Counted from the stretch's first letter, positions 1-9,188 are shown. The stretch: 64,000 nucleotides of DNA from Caballeronia sp. NK8 (GCF_018408855.1 NZ_AP024322.1:1426001-1490000), one strand, 5' to 3'. Made by a program: numbers and translations. Notes: generated from the letters alone by a model not told the origin.

Positions 1-178
1 CATGCCCGGTTAGGCCTACGAGGGCACTCGCTACAGAGGCCACGAACAGCGAGAAGAACACCCAAATTGCGTATGACCGCGGGCGTCTCGAGCTGCTTTC
101 TTTGCCTACTTTCTTTGCAGCAGCAAAGAAAGTAGGTGCCGCCCCGCACAGGGGCAACGCCAATAAACCGACACGAAA
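1..178. repeat. Dispersed repeat, copy 1 (truncated by window edge)
   Basis: Nearly the same sequence occurs at about 38850-39028 in the same orientation, and again inverted at about 38449-38625. Landmarks shared by all three are a GCACTCGCTACAGA block, a 14-bp-stem hairpin (105-136) and a second small hairpin, GCCCC-GCACA-GGGGC (about 141-155). The match ends near base 176. The copy lies just beyond the stop codon of mfd. The part left of base 1 is not visible. Confidence 0.9.
105..136. terminator. Perfect hairpin inside repeat copy 1
   Basis: CCTACTTTCTTTGC, loop AGCA, then the exact reverse complement: a perfect 14-bp stem with a 4-base loop. It lies about 70 bp beyond the mfd stop codon, where a transcript end would be expected. 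There is no clean T-run after it on either strand, so it may stabilise 3' ends or be purely an element of the repeat. The terminator role is inferred. Confidence 0.45.
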
Positions 179-205
179 TCAGGCCATCCACAGAAGCCCA
201 AAAAA

Positions 206-3200
206 TCACCGAACAGCAGAAGCCGGCTGCCTAACCGGCCCGCCCAACGCCCGTAACGTCTCCTTGACCGTGGAAATCCGCACCGCAAGATCCGGACTCC
301 GCGACTCGATGCGCAACTTGTCCTGCCCCGCCAGCTTGATGTGCTTGTGCTTCTGCACCATCTCGATGATCGTCATTGCATCCACCGGCGGATTCGGCAC
401 GAACTGCAGCGAGATGGACTGCTCGGCCGCGTCGATCTTGGAGATGCCGAGCGGCTTCGCAGCCAGCCTCAACCGATGCGTCTCCACCAGCGCATGCGCC
501 TGTGGCGGCAGCTTGCCAAACCGGTCGACGAGCTCTTCGAGAATCCCATCGATCGCATCGCTGGATTCGCAGTTCGCGAGCCGCTTGTACAGCGACAAAC
601 GCTCCTGCACGTCGCCGCAATATTCGGCCGGAAGAATGGCCGGCGCATGCAGATTGATCTCGGTCGTGGCAGCCAGCGGCGCATTCAGATCCGGCTCGCG
701 GCCTTCCTTCAGCGCGCGCACCGCGTCGTTCAGCATGTCGGTGTAAAGCTGAAAGCCGATCTCCTGAATCTCGCCCGATTGCTTGTCGCCGAGCACTTCG
801 CCCGTGCCGCGAATTTCCAGATCGTGCATCGCGAGATAGAAGCCCGAACCGAGTTCCTCCATCTGCTGGATCGCCTCCAGCCGTCGCTGCGCCTGCTTCG
901 TCAGCGACTGCGGATCGTGCACGAGCAGATACGCATACGCCTGGTGATGCGAACGCCCCACGCGCCCGCGCAACTGATGCAACTGCGCAAGCCCGAACTT
1001 GTCCGCGCGATGCATGAGGATCGTGTTCGCGCTCGGCACGTCGATGCCGGTCTCGATGATCGTCGTGCACAACAGCACGTTCGCGCGCTGGCCGACGAAA
1101 TCGCGCATCACGCGTTCGAGTTCGCGCTCATGCATCTGACCATGCGCCACCGCGATGCGCGCTTCGGGCACCAGCGCTTCGAGCATCGTGCGCCGATTCT
1201 CGATCGTCTCGACTTCGTTGTGCAGGAAGTACACCTGACCGCCGCGCTTGAGTTCGCGCAGCATCGCTTCGCGAATTACGCCGTCTTCCTCGCGCCGCAC
1301 GAAGGTCTTGATCGCGAGGCGCTTTTGCGGCGCGGTCGCGATCACGGAGAAATCGCGCAGTCCTTCGAGCGCCATGCCGAGCGTGCGCGGAATCGGCGTC
1401 GCGGTGAGCGTGAGCACATCGACTTCGGCGCGCAGCGCCTTCAAGGCTTCCTTCTGGCGCACGCCGAAACGATGTTCCTCGTCGATGATCACGAGCCCGA
1501 GCCGCTTGAACTTCACATCGCCCGACAGAAGCTTGTGCGTGCCGATGACGATATCGACACTGCCATCGTTGATCTGCTGAATTGCCGTCGATACTTCCTT
1601 GCCGGTCTTGAAGCGCGACAGCTCCGCAATCCGCACGGGCCAGTCCGCGAAGCGGTCGGTGAAGGTCTGCGTGTGCTGCTCGGCGAGCAGGGTGGTCGGC
1701 GAGAGAATCGCTACCTGCTTGCCGCCCATCACCGCGATGAACGCGGCGCGCAGCGCCACTTCCGTCTTGCCGAAGCCGACGTCGCCGCACACGAGGCGGT
1801 CCATCGGCTTGCCGCTCGTCATGTCGCCGATCACCGCGGCGATCGCCGCCGCCTGATCGGGCGTCTCCTCAAAGCCGAAGCTCTCCGCGAACTTGACGTA
1901 ATCGCGCGGTTCGAGCTTGAACGCATAACCCTCGCGAGCCGCGCGGCGCGCATAGAGGTTGAGAAGTTCCGCGGCGGTGTCGCGGATCTGCTGCGCGGCC
2001 TTGCGCTTCGCCTTTTCCCACTGGCCCGAGCCAAGCTGATGCAAAGGCGCGCTGTCCGGGTCCGCGCCGCTATAGCGCGAGATCACGTGCAACTGCGCGA
2101 CCGGCACATACAGCTTCGAGTCGTTCTGGTACTCGAGATGCAGAAACTCGGTTTCGCCTTCGCCGAGATCCATCGACACCAGGCCCATATAGCGGCCGAT
2201 GCCGTGTTGCGCATGCACGACCGGATCGCCGATTTTCAGCTCGGCGAGATCGCGCACCATCGAATCGACGTTGCTCGCCTGTTCCTGCCGGCGTCGGCCG
2301 GCGCGGCGCGCGAGCGGTCCATACAGCTCCGTCTCGGTGACGATCGAAAGCTTCTCCGACGGCAACACGAAACCGTTCGCCAGCGGTGCAATGCCGAGCG
2401 TGAACTTGCCGTCGCTCGCGAGCCATTCCTGGAACGTGTCGCGCAACTCGCCGCGCAGGCCGTTGTCCGCGAGCAGTTGCTGGATGGTCTCGCGCCGTCC
2501 CGCCGATTCCGCGACCAGCATCACGCGGTTATCCGTCTGCTCCAGATAATGGCGCAGCGCGAGCAAGGGCTCGTCGGCATGGCGGTCGATCGCGAGTCCC
2601 GGCAGCGGCACGGCCCAGCCGCCTTCGGGCGTCGACGGGAACTTCAGTTGGGCGAACGGCTTGGCGAAGGTGAAGAAATCGTCGTCGGTCAGAAACAGAC
2701 GGCGCGGTTCGAGCAAAGGCCGCTCGCGGTCATGCGAAAGAAAGTCGAAGCGTTGCTTGGTGTCGTTCGTGAAGCGCTTGATCGCCGCGTCCATGTCGCC
2801 GACGAACGCGAGCTGCGCGCCTTCGGGCAGATAGTGGAAGAGCGTCGCGGTTTCGTCGAAGAAGAGCGGCAGATAGTATTCGATGCCCGCCGACGGCACG
2901 CCGATGCCGATGTCCTTGTAGATCTGCGAACGGCTCGGATCGCCTTCGAACACCTCGCGCCAGCGGCTGCGAAAGGCGGTGCGCGCGGCTTCGTCGAACG
3001 GAAACTCGCGGCCCGGCAGCAGGCGCACGTCGCGCACAGGATAAAGGCTGCGCTGCGTGTCGGGATCGAACGCGCGAATGGAGTCCACCTGATCGTCGAA
3101 CAGGTCGAGGCGATACGGCAGCGCCGAACCCATCGGATACAGGTCGATCAGCGAGCCGCGCACGCAGTATTCGCCCGGGCGCACGACCTGGCTCACGTGC

Positions 3201-3682
3201 TCGTAGCCCGCGAGCGTCAACTGTGCCTTCAGCTTCGCCTCGTCGAGGCGCTCGCCCTGCGTGAACGAGAACGTGTAGGCCGCGAGAAACGACGCGGGCG
3301 GCATGCGATACAGCGCCGTCGTCGCGGGCACGATGAGAATGTCGCAGCGTCCTTCGCCGAGATCGTGCAGCGTCGCGAGCCGCTCGGACACGAGATCTTG
3401 GTGCGGCGAGAACGTGTCGTACGGCAGCGTTTCCCAGTCGGGCAAAAGGCGCACGCGCGCATCCGGCGCGAAATAGGGGATTTCGGCGGCGAGGCGCTGC
3501 GCATCGACCGCGCCCGCGGTCACGACCGTCAGCAGCGGCACGCTCTCGCGATACGCGCTGTAATAGCGCGCGATGGCAAGCGCATCGGACGAGCCGGTCG
3601 CGCCGTCGAAAGCGAAACGCTGGCCTGGCTTTACGAGCGCGATAGGAGAACTGGACTGCGCTTTGACGGCTTTGGAAGACAT
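206..3682 (-). CDS. mfd: Transcription-repair coupling factor Mfd
   Basis: Mfd is a DNA translocase that pushes RNA polymerase stalled at lesions off the template and recruits UvrA for nucleotide-excision repair. The protein is 1158 aa, close to the 1148 aa of E. coli. The N-terminal UvrB-like part is followed by the RNA-polymerase-interaction domain (VVHAQHGIGRY, about residue 490). The RecG-like helicase core has Walker A GDVGFGKTE (about 635), DEEH box (about 734), TATPIPRTL and QLRGRVGRS. A TRCF C-terminal domain closes it. Start is ATG 3682. A TATAAT hexamer on the minus strand at 3769-3764 may be its -10. ispD diverges from it. Confidence 0.98.
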   Translation of the reverse strand: MSSKAVKAQSSSPIALVKPGQRFAFDGATGSSDALAIARYYSAYRESVPLLTVVTAGAVDAQRLAAEIPYFAPDARVRLLPDWETLPYDTFSPHQDLVSERLATLHDLGEGRCDILIVPATTALYRMPPASFLAAYTFSFTQGERLDEAKLKAQLTLAGYEHVSQVVRPGEYCVRGSLIDLYPMGSALPYRLDLFDDQVDSIRAFDPDTQRSLYPVRDVRLLPGREFPFDEAARTAFRSRWREVFEGDPSRSQIYKDIGIGVPSAGIEYYLPLFFDETATLFHYLPEGAQLAFVGDMDAAIKRFTNDTKQRFDFLSHDRERPLLEPRRLFLTDDDFFTFAKPFAQLKFPSTPEGGWAVPLPGLAIDRHADEPLLALRHYLEQTDNRVMLVAESAGRRETIQQLLADNGLRGELRDTFQEWLASDGKFTLGIAPLANGFVLPSEKLSIVTETELYGPLARRAGRRRQEQASNVDSMVRDLAELKIGDPVVHAQHGIGRYMGLVSMDLGEGETEFLHLEYQNDSKLYVPVAQLHVISRYSGADPDSAPLHQLGSGQWEKAKRKAAQQIRDTAAELLNLYARRAAREGYAFKLEPRDYVKFAESFGFEETPDQAAAIAAVIGDMTSGKPMDRLVCGDVGFGKTEVALRAAFIAVMGGKQVAILSPTTLLAEQHTQTFTDRFADWPVRIAELSRFKTGKEVSTAIQQINDGSVDIVIGTHKLLSGDVKFKRLGLVIIDEEHRFGVRQKEALKALRAEVDVLTLTATPIPRTLGMALEGLRDFSVIATAPQKRLAIKTFVRREEDGVIREAMLRELKRGGQVYFLHNEVETIENRRTMLEALVPEARIAVAHGQMHERELERVMRDFVGQRANVLLCTTIIETGIDVPSANTILMHRADKFGLAQLHQLRGRVGRSHHQAYAYLLVHDPQSLTKQAQRRLEAIQQMEELGSGFYLAMHDLEIRGTGEVLGDKQSGEIQEIGFQLYTDMLNDAVRALKEGREPDLNAPLAATTEINLHAPAILPAEYCGDVQERLSLYKRLANCESSDAIDGILEELVDRFGKLPPQAHALVETHRLRLAAKPLGISKIDAAEQSISLQFVPNPPVDAMTIIEMVQKHKHIKLAGQDKLRIESRSPDLAVRISTVKETLRALGGPVRQPASAVR

Positions 3683-3809
3683 AAGGTGTGCATGGAACGG
3701 CCCGGCAAACGCGGGTTCGAGGAGTCGAACCCGCGTGCGCGGGACGTGGTCGCGAAAGACCTATTATAAAATCCGGGCTTCAACTTTGACTTGCCCACAA
3801 TAATTGCCC

Positions 3810-4544
3810 GTGACTTCGCGCCTGTTTTCCCTGATTCCCTGCGCCGGGACCGGCAGCCGCGCCGGTGCGCCGATGCCGAAGCAATACCAGACGGTCGCGG
3901 GCCGCCCGATGCTCGCGTACACGCTCGCGGCGTTCGACGCGTGCTCCGAATTCTCGCAGACGCTGGTCGTGCTCGCACCGGACGACCATCATTTCGACGC
4001 GCGCCGCTTCGCCGGGCTGCGCTTCGCGGTGGAGCGCTGCGGCGGCGCCTCGCGGCAGGCGTCGGTGTACAACGGCCTGATCGCACTCGCGAGATTCGGC
4101 GCGCGTGACGACGACTGGGTCCTCGTGCACGACGCCGCGCGCCCCGGCATCACGCCGGAACTGATTCGCAAGCTTGTCGCGGAACTGCGCGATGATGCCA
4201 TCGGCGGAATTCTCGCGCTGCCGGTCGCGGATACGCTGAAGCGCGTCGCACCGAACATGCCCGATGCGCCTTTGTCCGCGGGCCCCGCGCAGACGCGCAT
4301 CGCCCGCACGGAGTCGCGCGACGGCCTGTGGCAGGCGCAGACGCCGCAGATGTTCCGGCTCGGCATGCTGCGCGAAGCGATCGAGCGTGCGCGTCACGAC
4401 GGCCACGACCTGACGGACGAAGCGAGCGCCATCGAATGGCTCGGGCACTCGCCGAAGCTGGTTCAGGGCAGTTTGCGCAACTTCAAGGTGACCTATCCGG
4501 AAGATTTCGCGCTCGCGGGCGCGATCCTTTCCGCGCACGCCTGA
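3810..4544 (+). CDS. ispD: 2-C-methyl-D-erythritol 4-phosphate cytidylyltransferase
   Basis: IspD transfers CMP from CTP to methylerythritol 4-phosphate, step three of the MEP isoprenoid pathway. The glycine-rich CTP site near the N-terminus ([12 protein letters not shown], then MPKQY) and the family block VLVHDAARP are present. I chose GTG 3810, giving MTSRLF as in related Burkholderia proteins; a TTG two codons upstream (3804) is also open, and no strong ribosome binding site separates them. The product is 244 aa, normal for the family. It lies 25 bp before ispF, so the two are probably one transcript, as in many bacteria. Confidence 0.96.
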   Translation: MTSRLFSLIPCAGTGSRAGAPMPKQYQTVAGRPMLAYTLAAFDACSEFSQTLVVLAPDDHHFDARRFAGLRFAVERCGGASRQASVYNGLIALARFGARDDDWVLVHDAARPGITPELIRKLVAELRDDAIGGILALPVADTLKRVAPNMPDAPLSAGPAQTRIARTESRDGLWQAQTPQMFRLGMLREAIERARHDGHDLTDEASAIEWLGHSPKLVQGSLRNFKVTYPEDFALAGAILSAHA

Positions 4545-4569
4545 CTCACACTCAAAAAGGTTTGGATCG

Positions 4570-5061
4570 ATGGATTTCAGAATCGGACAAGGATACGACG
4601 TCCACCAGCTCGTCGAGGGCCGCCCGCTCATCATCGGCGGTGTGACGATTCCCTATGAACGCGGCCTGCTCGGCCATTCCGATGCCGACGTGCTGCTGCA
4701 CGCGATCACCGACGCACTGTTCGGCGCGGCCTCGCTCGGCGATATCGGACGGCACTTTCCCGACACGGCGACCGAATTCGCCGGCGCCGACAGCCGCGTG
4801 CTGCTGCGCGAGGCGTTCAAGCGCGTGTCGGAGGCGGGCTTCGCGATCGCCAATATCGACAGCACGATCATCGCGCAGGCGCCGAAGCTTAGCCCCCATA
4901 TCGACGCGATGCGCGCGAACATCGCCGCCGATCTCGATCTCTCGATCGACCGCGTGAACGTGAAGGCCAAGACCAACGAGAAGCTCGGCTATCTCGGCCG
5001 CAAGGAGGGCATCGAGGCGCAGGCCGCGGTGCTGCTGCGCCGAACGTCCATCGACCACTGA
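4570..5061 (+). CDS. ispF: 2-C-methyl-D-erythritol 2,4-cyclodiphosphate synthase
   Basis: IspF cyclises CDP-methylerythritol 2-phosphate to the cyclodiphosphate with release of CMP; it acts as a trimer with a divalent metal at each site. The metal ligands are visible in GYDVHQ (D10, H12) and GHSDADVL. The product is 163 aa, the usual 155-165 range. The start ATG follows an AAAAAGG stretch. It follows ispD by 25 bp and converges on ahpD, whose stop is only 10 bp away. Confidence 0.98.
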   Translation: MDFRIGQGYDVHQLVEGRPLIIGGVTIPYERGLLGHSDADVLLHAITDALFGAASLGDIGRHFPDTATEFAGADSRVLLREAFKRVSEAGFAIANIDSTIIAQAPKLSPHIDAMRANIAADLDLSIDRVNVKAKTNEKLGYLGRKEGIEAQAAVLLRRTSIDH

Positions 5062-5071
5062 ACCGACGACG

Positions 5072-5593
5072 CTACCCTTGCGCTTCGATCGTCAGCGCGA
5101 CGGCGTTGATCACCGCCGCGATGCGGCCGACGTCGCGCAGTTGCGTCGTCGACATGCCTTCGGCCACGAGATTCTCGTAGTGCGACTTCACGCAGAAGTG
5201 GCACTTGCCGATGATCGACGCCGCGAGCGCATACATCTCGAAGCGCCGCTTGTCCACGCCGCCGTGCGATGCGTACGCGTTCATGCGCAGGTTGGCGGGC
5301 TGCGTCTTGAGATCGGCGTTGTCGGCCATCTCCAGATACGGATACCAGACGTTGTTCATGCCCATCAGCGCGGCGGCGGTGAGCACGGCGTTGGTTTCTT
5401 CCGGCGACAGCACGCCCGCGTTGCGAATGATGTTGACCAGCTTCGTCGCTTTCGCGGCGAACGCGGCGGCCAGCGCGACACCGACCGCATCGTTGCCGTC
5501 GAGCGATGAGCGGGCGATCGTGCCGTCGACGTTCAGGCGAATATCCTTCGCGTAGTCGGGCACGAGTTCCTTGATCGCGGACAGGAATTCCAT
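5072..5593 (-). CDS. ahpD: Alkyl hydroperoxide reductase AhpD
   Basis: AhpD is a thiol-disulfide partner that reduces oxidised AhpC in organisms lacking AhpF. It belongs to the carboxymuconolactone-decarboxylase fold. The redox centre GKCHFCVKSH holds C131 and C134, with H138 as proton relay. Length 173 aa matches the family. An AAGGAG sits just before the ATG. It lies downstream of ahpC on the same strand, but a strong terminator-like hairpin separates them, so its level may be set below that of ahpC. Confidence 0.95.
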   Translation of the reverse strand: MEFLSAIKELVPDYAKDIRLNVDGTIARSSLDGNDAVGVALAAAFAAKATKLVNIIRNAGVLSPEETNAVLTAAALMGMNNVWYPYLEMADNADLKTQPANLRMNAYASHGGVDKRRFEMYALAASIIGKCHFCVKSHYENLVAEGMSTTQLRDVGRIAAVINAVALTIEAQG

Positions 5594-5626
5594 TGTTTTC
5601 TCCTTGTTCGTGGCATGAGCGTGGCG

Positions 5627-5670
5627 TTAAAAAACCCGCCAGCGCCGAACACGTTCGGCCGATGGCGGGC
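5627..5670 (-). terminator. Intercistronic terminator between ahpC and ahpD
   Basis: Read on the minus strand, a CCCGCCA/TGGCGGG stem encloses an inner GCCGAA-CGTG-TTCGGC stem and is followed by a run of six T. It starts about 20 bp past the ahpC stop, before ahpD. This is a good intrinsic terminator, which probably lets through only part of the transcription into ahpD. Confidence 0.8.
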
Positions 5671-5690
5671 TTCGCGGCATCCGTGAACGC

Positions 5691-6239
5691 TTACAGCGTC
5701 GAGCCGCCGACAGCGCGGTTGCACGGGCACAGTTCGTCCGTCTGCAAGCCGTCGAGAATACGCAGGACTTCTTCCGGGCTGCGGCCCACGTTGAGATTGT
5801 TGACCGACACGTGCTGAATGACGTTGTCCGGATCGACGATGAAGGTCGCGCGCAGCGCCACGCCGGCTTCCTTGTCGCGCACGCCGAGCTGATCGATCAG
5901 TTCGCCCTTAACGTCGCCGAACGCGTAGTGGTTCAGCTTGTTCAGGTCTTTATGCTCGCGGCGCCATGCGAGCTTGACGAACTCGTTGTCGACGCTGCCG
6001 CCGAGCAGAACGGCGTCGCGGTCCTCGAAATCCTTCGCGAGCTTCGCGAACTCGACGATTTCCGTCGGACAGACGAACGTGAAGTCTTTCGGATAGAAGT
6101 AGATGATCTTCCACTTGCCCGGGAAGGACTGTTCGGTGATTTCCTCGAACGCGGACTGCCCGTGCTCTTCGTGATGGTTGAAACCCGGCTTCGCAGCGGT
6201 GACGGTGAATGCTTCGACTTTATCGCCAACGGTCTTCAT
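5691..6239 (-). CDS. ahpC: Alkyl hydroperoxide reductase AhpC (peroxiredoxin)
   Basis: AhpC is a cytosolic two-cysteine peroxiredoxin that reduces H2O2, organic peroxides and peroxynitrite. The peroxidatic cysteine is in FVCPTE (about C57). The C-terminal resolving centre is LCPCN (C171, C173), the form that works with AhpD rather than AhpF, in keeping with ahpD next door. Start ATG 6239 gives MKTVGDKV, 182 aa, with AGGAG eight bases upstream; the frame stays open further upstream but without support. In this group ahpC is usually under OxyR control. Confidence 0.97.
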   Translation of the reverse strand: MKTVGDKVEAFTVTAAKPGFNHHEEHGQSAFEEITEQSFPGKWKIIYFYPKDFTFVCPTEIVEFAKLAKDFEDRDAVLLGGSVDNEFVKLAWRREHKDLNKLNHYAFGDVKGELIDQLGVRDKEAGVALRATFIVDPDNVIQHVSVNNLNVGRSPEEVLRILDGLQTDELCPCNRAVGGSTL

Positions 6240-6360
6240 GCAGTAACTCCTGTGAAATCGTTGAAAGGACACACTCCAAGCAAACTACGGGATCGCCGTA
6301 ACGCGCGCGTGACACTTTCAATGCCAGCCATGCCGCGCGTTAACCCGATTCACCTTAACC

Positions 6361-6384
6361 CTATACAAATAATCGTTCCAATAG
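6361..6384. promoter_or_regulatory. Candidate peroxide-regulator site upstream of ahpC
   Basis: This AT-rich stretch in a GC-rich region is bounded by CTAT and ATAG, the tetrads used by OxyR, about 120 bp upstream of the ahpC start. The spacing between tetrads does not fit the full four-tetrad OxyR consensus, so only a partial site can be claimed. A TATAGG on the minus strand in its edge could serve as -10. Confidence 0.3.
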
Positions 6385-6416
6385 TTTTTAACTAACTAAG
6401 TGGAGGGGCAGCGCGT

Positions 6417-7781
6417 TCAGCCTTCGAAACGCGCGCCGCCTTTGATCGGCGGAAAGTCGATGGTCACTTCGAAGCCCGGCAGCGGCGTGCGGTTGCGCAG
6501 CCGCAGCGTGCCGCGCTGGCGCGTGACGAGCCGTTGGACGATCGCCATGCCGAGGCCCGTGCCGTTCGCCTGCGTGCGCGCCGTATCGACGCGATAGAAC
6601 GGGCGCGTGATGAGCGCGACCTGATCGTCGGGAATGCCGCGGCCTTCGTCCATCACCGAGAGTTCGACCTTGCCATGCGCGACGCGCGTCTGCAGCGTGA
6701 TGCGGGCGATATCGTCGTGCTCGCTGCGTCCGTACTTGCGCGCGTTCTCCAGCAGGTTGCCGACCACGCGGCGCGCATCCGTCGGGTCGCCTTCGATGAC
6801 TGCGCCCTGCGCGAGATCGGTGTGCATCACGACGCCGTCGTCGGCCTGGAAGCGCGCGGCCAGCTCGCCCGCGATCATCGAAAGATCGACTGCCTCGGGC
6901 ATGCGCTGCATCGGCCGTGCGTAGTCGAGGAAGCGGCCGATGATCATGTCCATCTGCTCGATGTCGTCGATCATCGCGAGCTTGGTCGCTTCGTCCGACG
7001 GGCTCATTTCAGTTTCGAGACGCAGACGCGCGAGCGGCGTGCGCAGATCGTGCGAGATGCCCGCGAGCATCAGCGCGCGATCCGCTTCGAGCTGCTCGAG
7101 GTTCTGCACCATCTGGTTGAAGCTTCGGTTGGTTTCCGCCGCCACGCCCATGCCGCGCTCGGGCAAGGGTTCGGGCGATTGTCCCGAGCCGACCCTGCGC
7201 GCCGCGAGCGCGAGGCGCGCGAACGGCCGGTTCACGAGACTCGTGATGAACGCCGCGCCGAACAGCGACAGCGCGAGCGCGAACACGCCCCAGCCGGCCC
7301 ATTGCAGGCCGGTGACGGTGTCGAGCTGATCGCGGTCGAGTGCGACCCAGTAGTCGTCGTCGTCGATCTTGAAGCTGATCCAGACGCCGGGAATGTCGTT
7401 CACCGATTGCGCGATGATCGTCTCGTTGCCGAGCCGGCCGCGCACGTCGCGCTCGATCAGCCGGTTGAGCGATTCATCGGGCTGGAGCTTGTACTTGTCG
7501 GTGGTTTCGCGCGGATACACGCGCACGCCTTCGTTGCTCTCCAGATCCTGAAGCAGCGCGCGGCGCAGGTCGGGATCGGAATAGAGCAGGGCGGTGCGCG
7601 TGAGCTTGACCACGGCGACGAGTTGCAGCGCCACGCGCTGCGCGCGCGGCTCGCGTTCGATCACGCGAAAGCTCTGGAACCACGCCGTCAGACTGACGGC
7701 GATGAGCAACGCGATCAGCGCAAAGGTTCGCCAGAACAGGCCGCCGAACGCGAGCGCCAGTAGCCGCCTGTCGATTCGCAT
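6417..7781 (-). CDS. envZ: Osmosensor histidine kinase EnvZ-like
   Basis: This inner-membrane sensor kinase is the partner of the adjacent OmpR. Visible in order are an N-terminal membrane helix (about residues 12-35), a periplasmic region of about 120 residues, a second helix (GVFALALSLFGAAF), a HAMP linker, the H-box ISHDLRTPLARL (phospho-His about 245), N-box NLLENARKYG, and ATP-lid motifs DEGRGIP and GTGLGMAIV. Length 454 aa is typical. It lies 62 bp downstream of ompR on the same strand, the usual ompR-envZ operon order. Confidence 0.93.
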   Translation of the reverse strand: MRIDRRLLALAFGGLFWRTFALIALLIAVSLTAWFQSFRVIEREPRAQRVALQLVAVVKLTRTALLYSDPDLRRALLQDLESNEGVRVYPRETTDKYKLQPDESLNRLIERDVRGRLGNETIIAQSVNDIPGVWISFKIDDDDYWVALDRDQLDTVTGLQWAGWGVFALALSLFGAAFITSLVNRPFARLALAARRVGSGQSPEPLPERGMGVAAETNRSFNQMVQNLEQLEADRALMLAGISHDLRTPLARLRLETEMSPSDEATKLAMIDDIEQMDMIIGRFLDYARPMQRMPEAVDLSMIAGELAARFQADDGVVMHTDLAQGAVIEGDPTDARRVVGNLLENARKYGRSEHDDIARITLQTRVAHGKVELSVMDEGRGIPDDQVALITRPFYRVDTARTQANGTGLGMAIVQRLVTRQRGTLRLRNRTPLPGFEVTIDFPPIKGGARFEG

Positions 7782-7843
7782 GGGTCTGTCGGGTTCAGCT
7801 CGATGAAGGGGAGAAAGCGTGACGAAACTCGCTCAACGATCGA

Positions 7844-8569
7844 TCAGGCTGCGCCGTCGGGAATGAAGACGTAGCCGAGGCCCCACACGGTCTGAATGAA
7901 GCGCGGACTGCTGGGATCGGGTTCGATCAGCTTGCGCAGACGCGAGATCTGCACGTCGAGACTGCGGTCGAACACTTCGTATTCACGGCCGCGTGCGAGC
8001 TCCATCAGCTTTTCGCGTGAGAGCGGCTGACGCGGATGACGCGCGAACACTTTAAGGACCGAGAACTCGCCGGTAGTCAGCGGAATTTCCTGGCCGTTCT
8101 TCGTGAGCGTGCGCGTCGCGAGGTTCAGCGCGAACTCGCCGAACTCGAATACTTCGGTGGTTTCGGACGGCGCGCCCGGCAATTCGGAAGGCGTCTGACG
8201 ACGCAACACCGCATGAATGCGCGCGACGAGTTCACGCGGATTGAACGGCTTCGGCAGATAGTCGTCCGCGCCCATTTCGAGGCCGACGATACGATCGACG
8301 TCTTCACCCTTCGCGGTGAGCATGATGATCGGCGTACGATCGTTGCTGCCGCGCAGACGCCGGCAGATGGAAAGACCGTCTTCGCCGGGCAGCATCAGAT
8401 CGAGCACGAGCAGATCGAAACGCTCGCGCACCCAGAGCTTGTTCATCGACGGCGCGTTCTCCGCAACGTAGACGTTGAAGCCCTGCTCACCGAGGTAGCG
8501 TCGCAGCAGATCGCGCAGGCGCGGATCGTCGTCGACGACGAGAATTTTTGAAGGGTTCTTGGTTTCCAT
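7844..8569 (-). CDS. ompR: Response regulator OmpR
   Basis: OmpR is a DNA-binding response regulator for osmolarity and envelope genes. The receiver domain holds the acidic pair in VVDDDPRL, the phospho-acceptor in LVLDLMLPGEDG (about D57), and the switch lysine in YLPKPF. The C-terminal winged-helix ends in QTVWGLGYVFIPD. Length 241 aa is typical. It is the first gene of the ompR-envZ operon; its promoter must lie in the 8570-8813 gap shared with the divergent small gene. Confidence 0.96.
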   Translation of the reverse strand: METKNPSKILVVDDDPRLRDLLRRYLGEQGFNVYVAENAPSMNKLWVRERFDLLVLDLMLPGEDGLSICRRLRGSNDRTPIIMLTAKGEDVDRIVGLEMGADDYLPKPFNPRELVARIHAVLRRQTPSELPGAPSETTEVFEFGEFALNLATRTLTKNGQEIPLTTGEFSVLKVFARHPRQPLSREKLMELARGREYEVFDRSLDVQISRLRKLIEPDPSSPRFIQTVWGLGYVFIPDGAA

Positions 8570-8813
8570 GGAGGCATCTTAGCGCGTTTGATCAAACGCC
8601 GAGTTTGTAACAAAAGCGAGTGTAACAGTTGGTTACAAAATTTACGGAGGCTGTGGCACGGCCTAAGGGTTTGGTGCGTACACTGCTTTACCTAAGCCCG
8701 CCATTCGGTAGATACTCCATTAGACCAGCGCGTCATGCGGCCCGACCAAGCCACTGCGAGACGCGCGCGAAAAGAATGAGGCTGTCCGGTTGTCGAGCAA
8801 CGAAGGGAAAAAC

Positions 8814-9173
8814 ATGAAGGGAGCGCGGCAGCGCGGACCCGTGCGCGCTGAGCGCATCTTCAGACAGACACTTCTTGCCAGTGCGCTTTACGCAGTACTG
8901 AGCACGCCTCACGCCTATGCGCAATCGACGGGCTTCGATCGCGGCTTCACCAATTCCCCGAATCGCTTCGATGGCCGCATGATTCGCGCGCAGCAGCGCG
9001 CGACGCCTTCGAGCCGCGATCGCGCCTCCGGCTCGCCCTCCATGCAACCCGTACAGCAGGCCGATCAGACGCCGCCCGCGCGCCCGCCGCGTCACACGGT
9101 GATGACCGCTGACGAGCGCCGTCTCTTGCGCCAGCACATCGAAGAAGCGGTGCGCGATCTCTATAAGCGGTGA
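8814..9173 (+). CDS. Small secreted protein of unknown function
   Basis: The 119-aa product has a basic N-terminus, a hydrophobic stretch (TLLASALYAVL) and a likely cleavage after AYAQ, so it should be exported. The middle is rich in Pro, Gln, Arg and Ser and probably disordered. The end, TADERRLLRQHIEEAVRDLY, looks like a charged helix. Start ATG 8814 follows an AAGGG; a TTG start 24 bases earlier is possible. It is 15 bp upstream of the DUF1501 gene and probably co-transcribed. No function is assigned. Confidence 0.75.
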   Translation: MKGARQRGPVRAERIFRQTLLASALYAVLSTPHAYAQSTGFDRGFTNSPNRFDGRMIRAQQRATPSSRDRASGSPSMQPVQQADQTPPARPPRHTVMTADERRLLRQHIEEAVRDLYKR

Positions 9174-9188
9174 GCCGCGCGGACCGCG

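Noticed and set aside
341..3769. 1142-residue open frame on the plus strand across mfd
   Set aside because: It mirrors mfd almost end to end. In GC-rich genes the antisense frame lacks stops because of codon bias. Its product is Arg/His/Leu-rich with no recognisable motif and no ribosome site.
6345..6400. A full OxyR binding site upstream of ahpC
   Set aside because: CTAT and ATAG tetrads are present, but their spacing does not match the four-tetrad consensus. Only a weak candidate is kept in the feature list.
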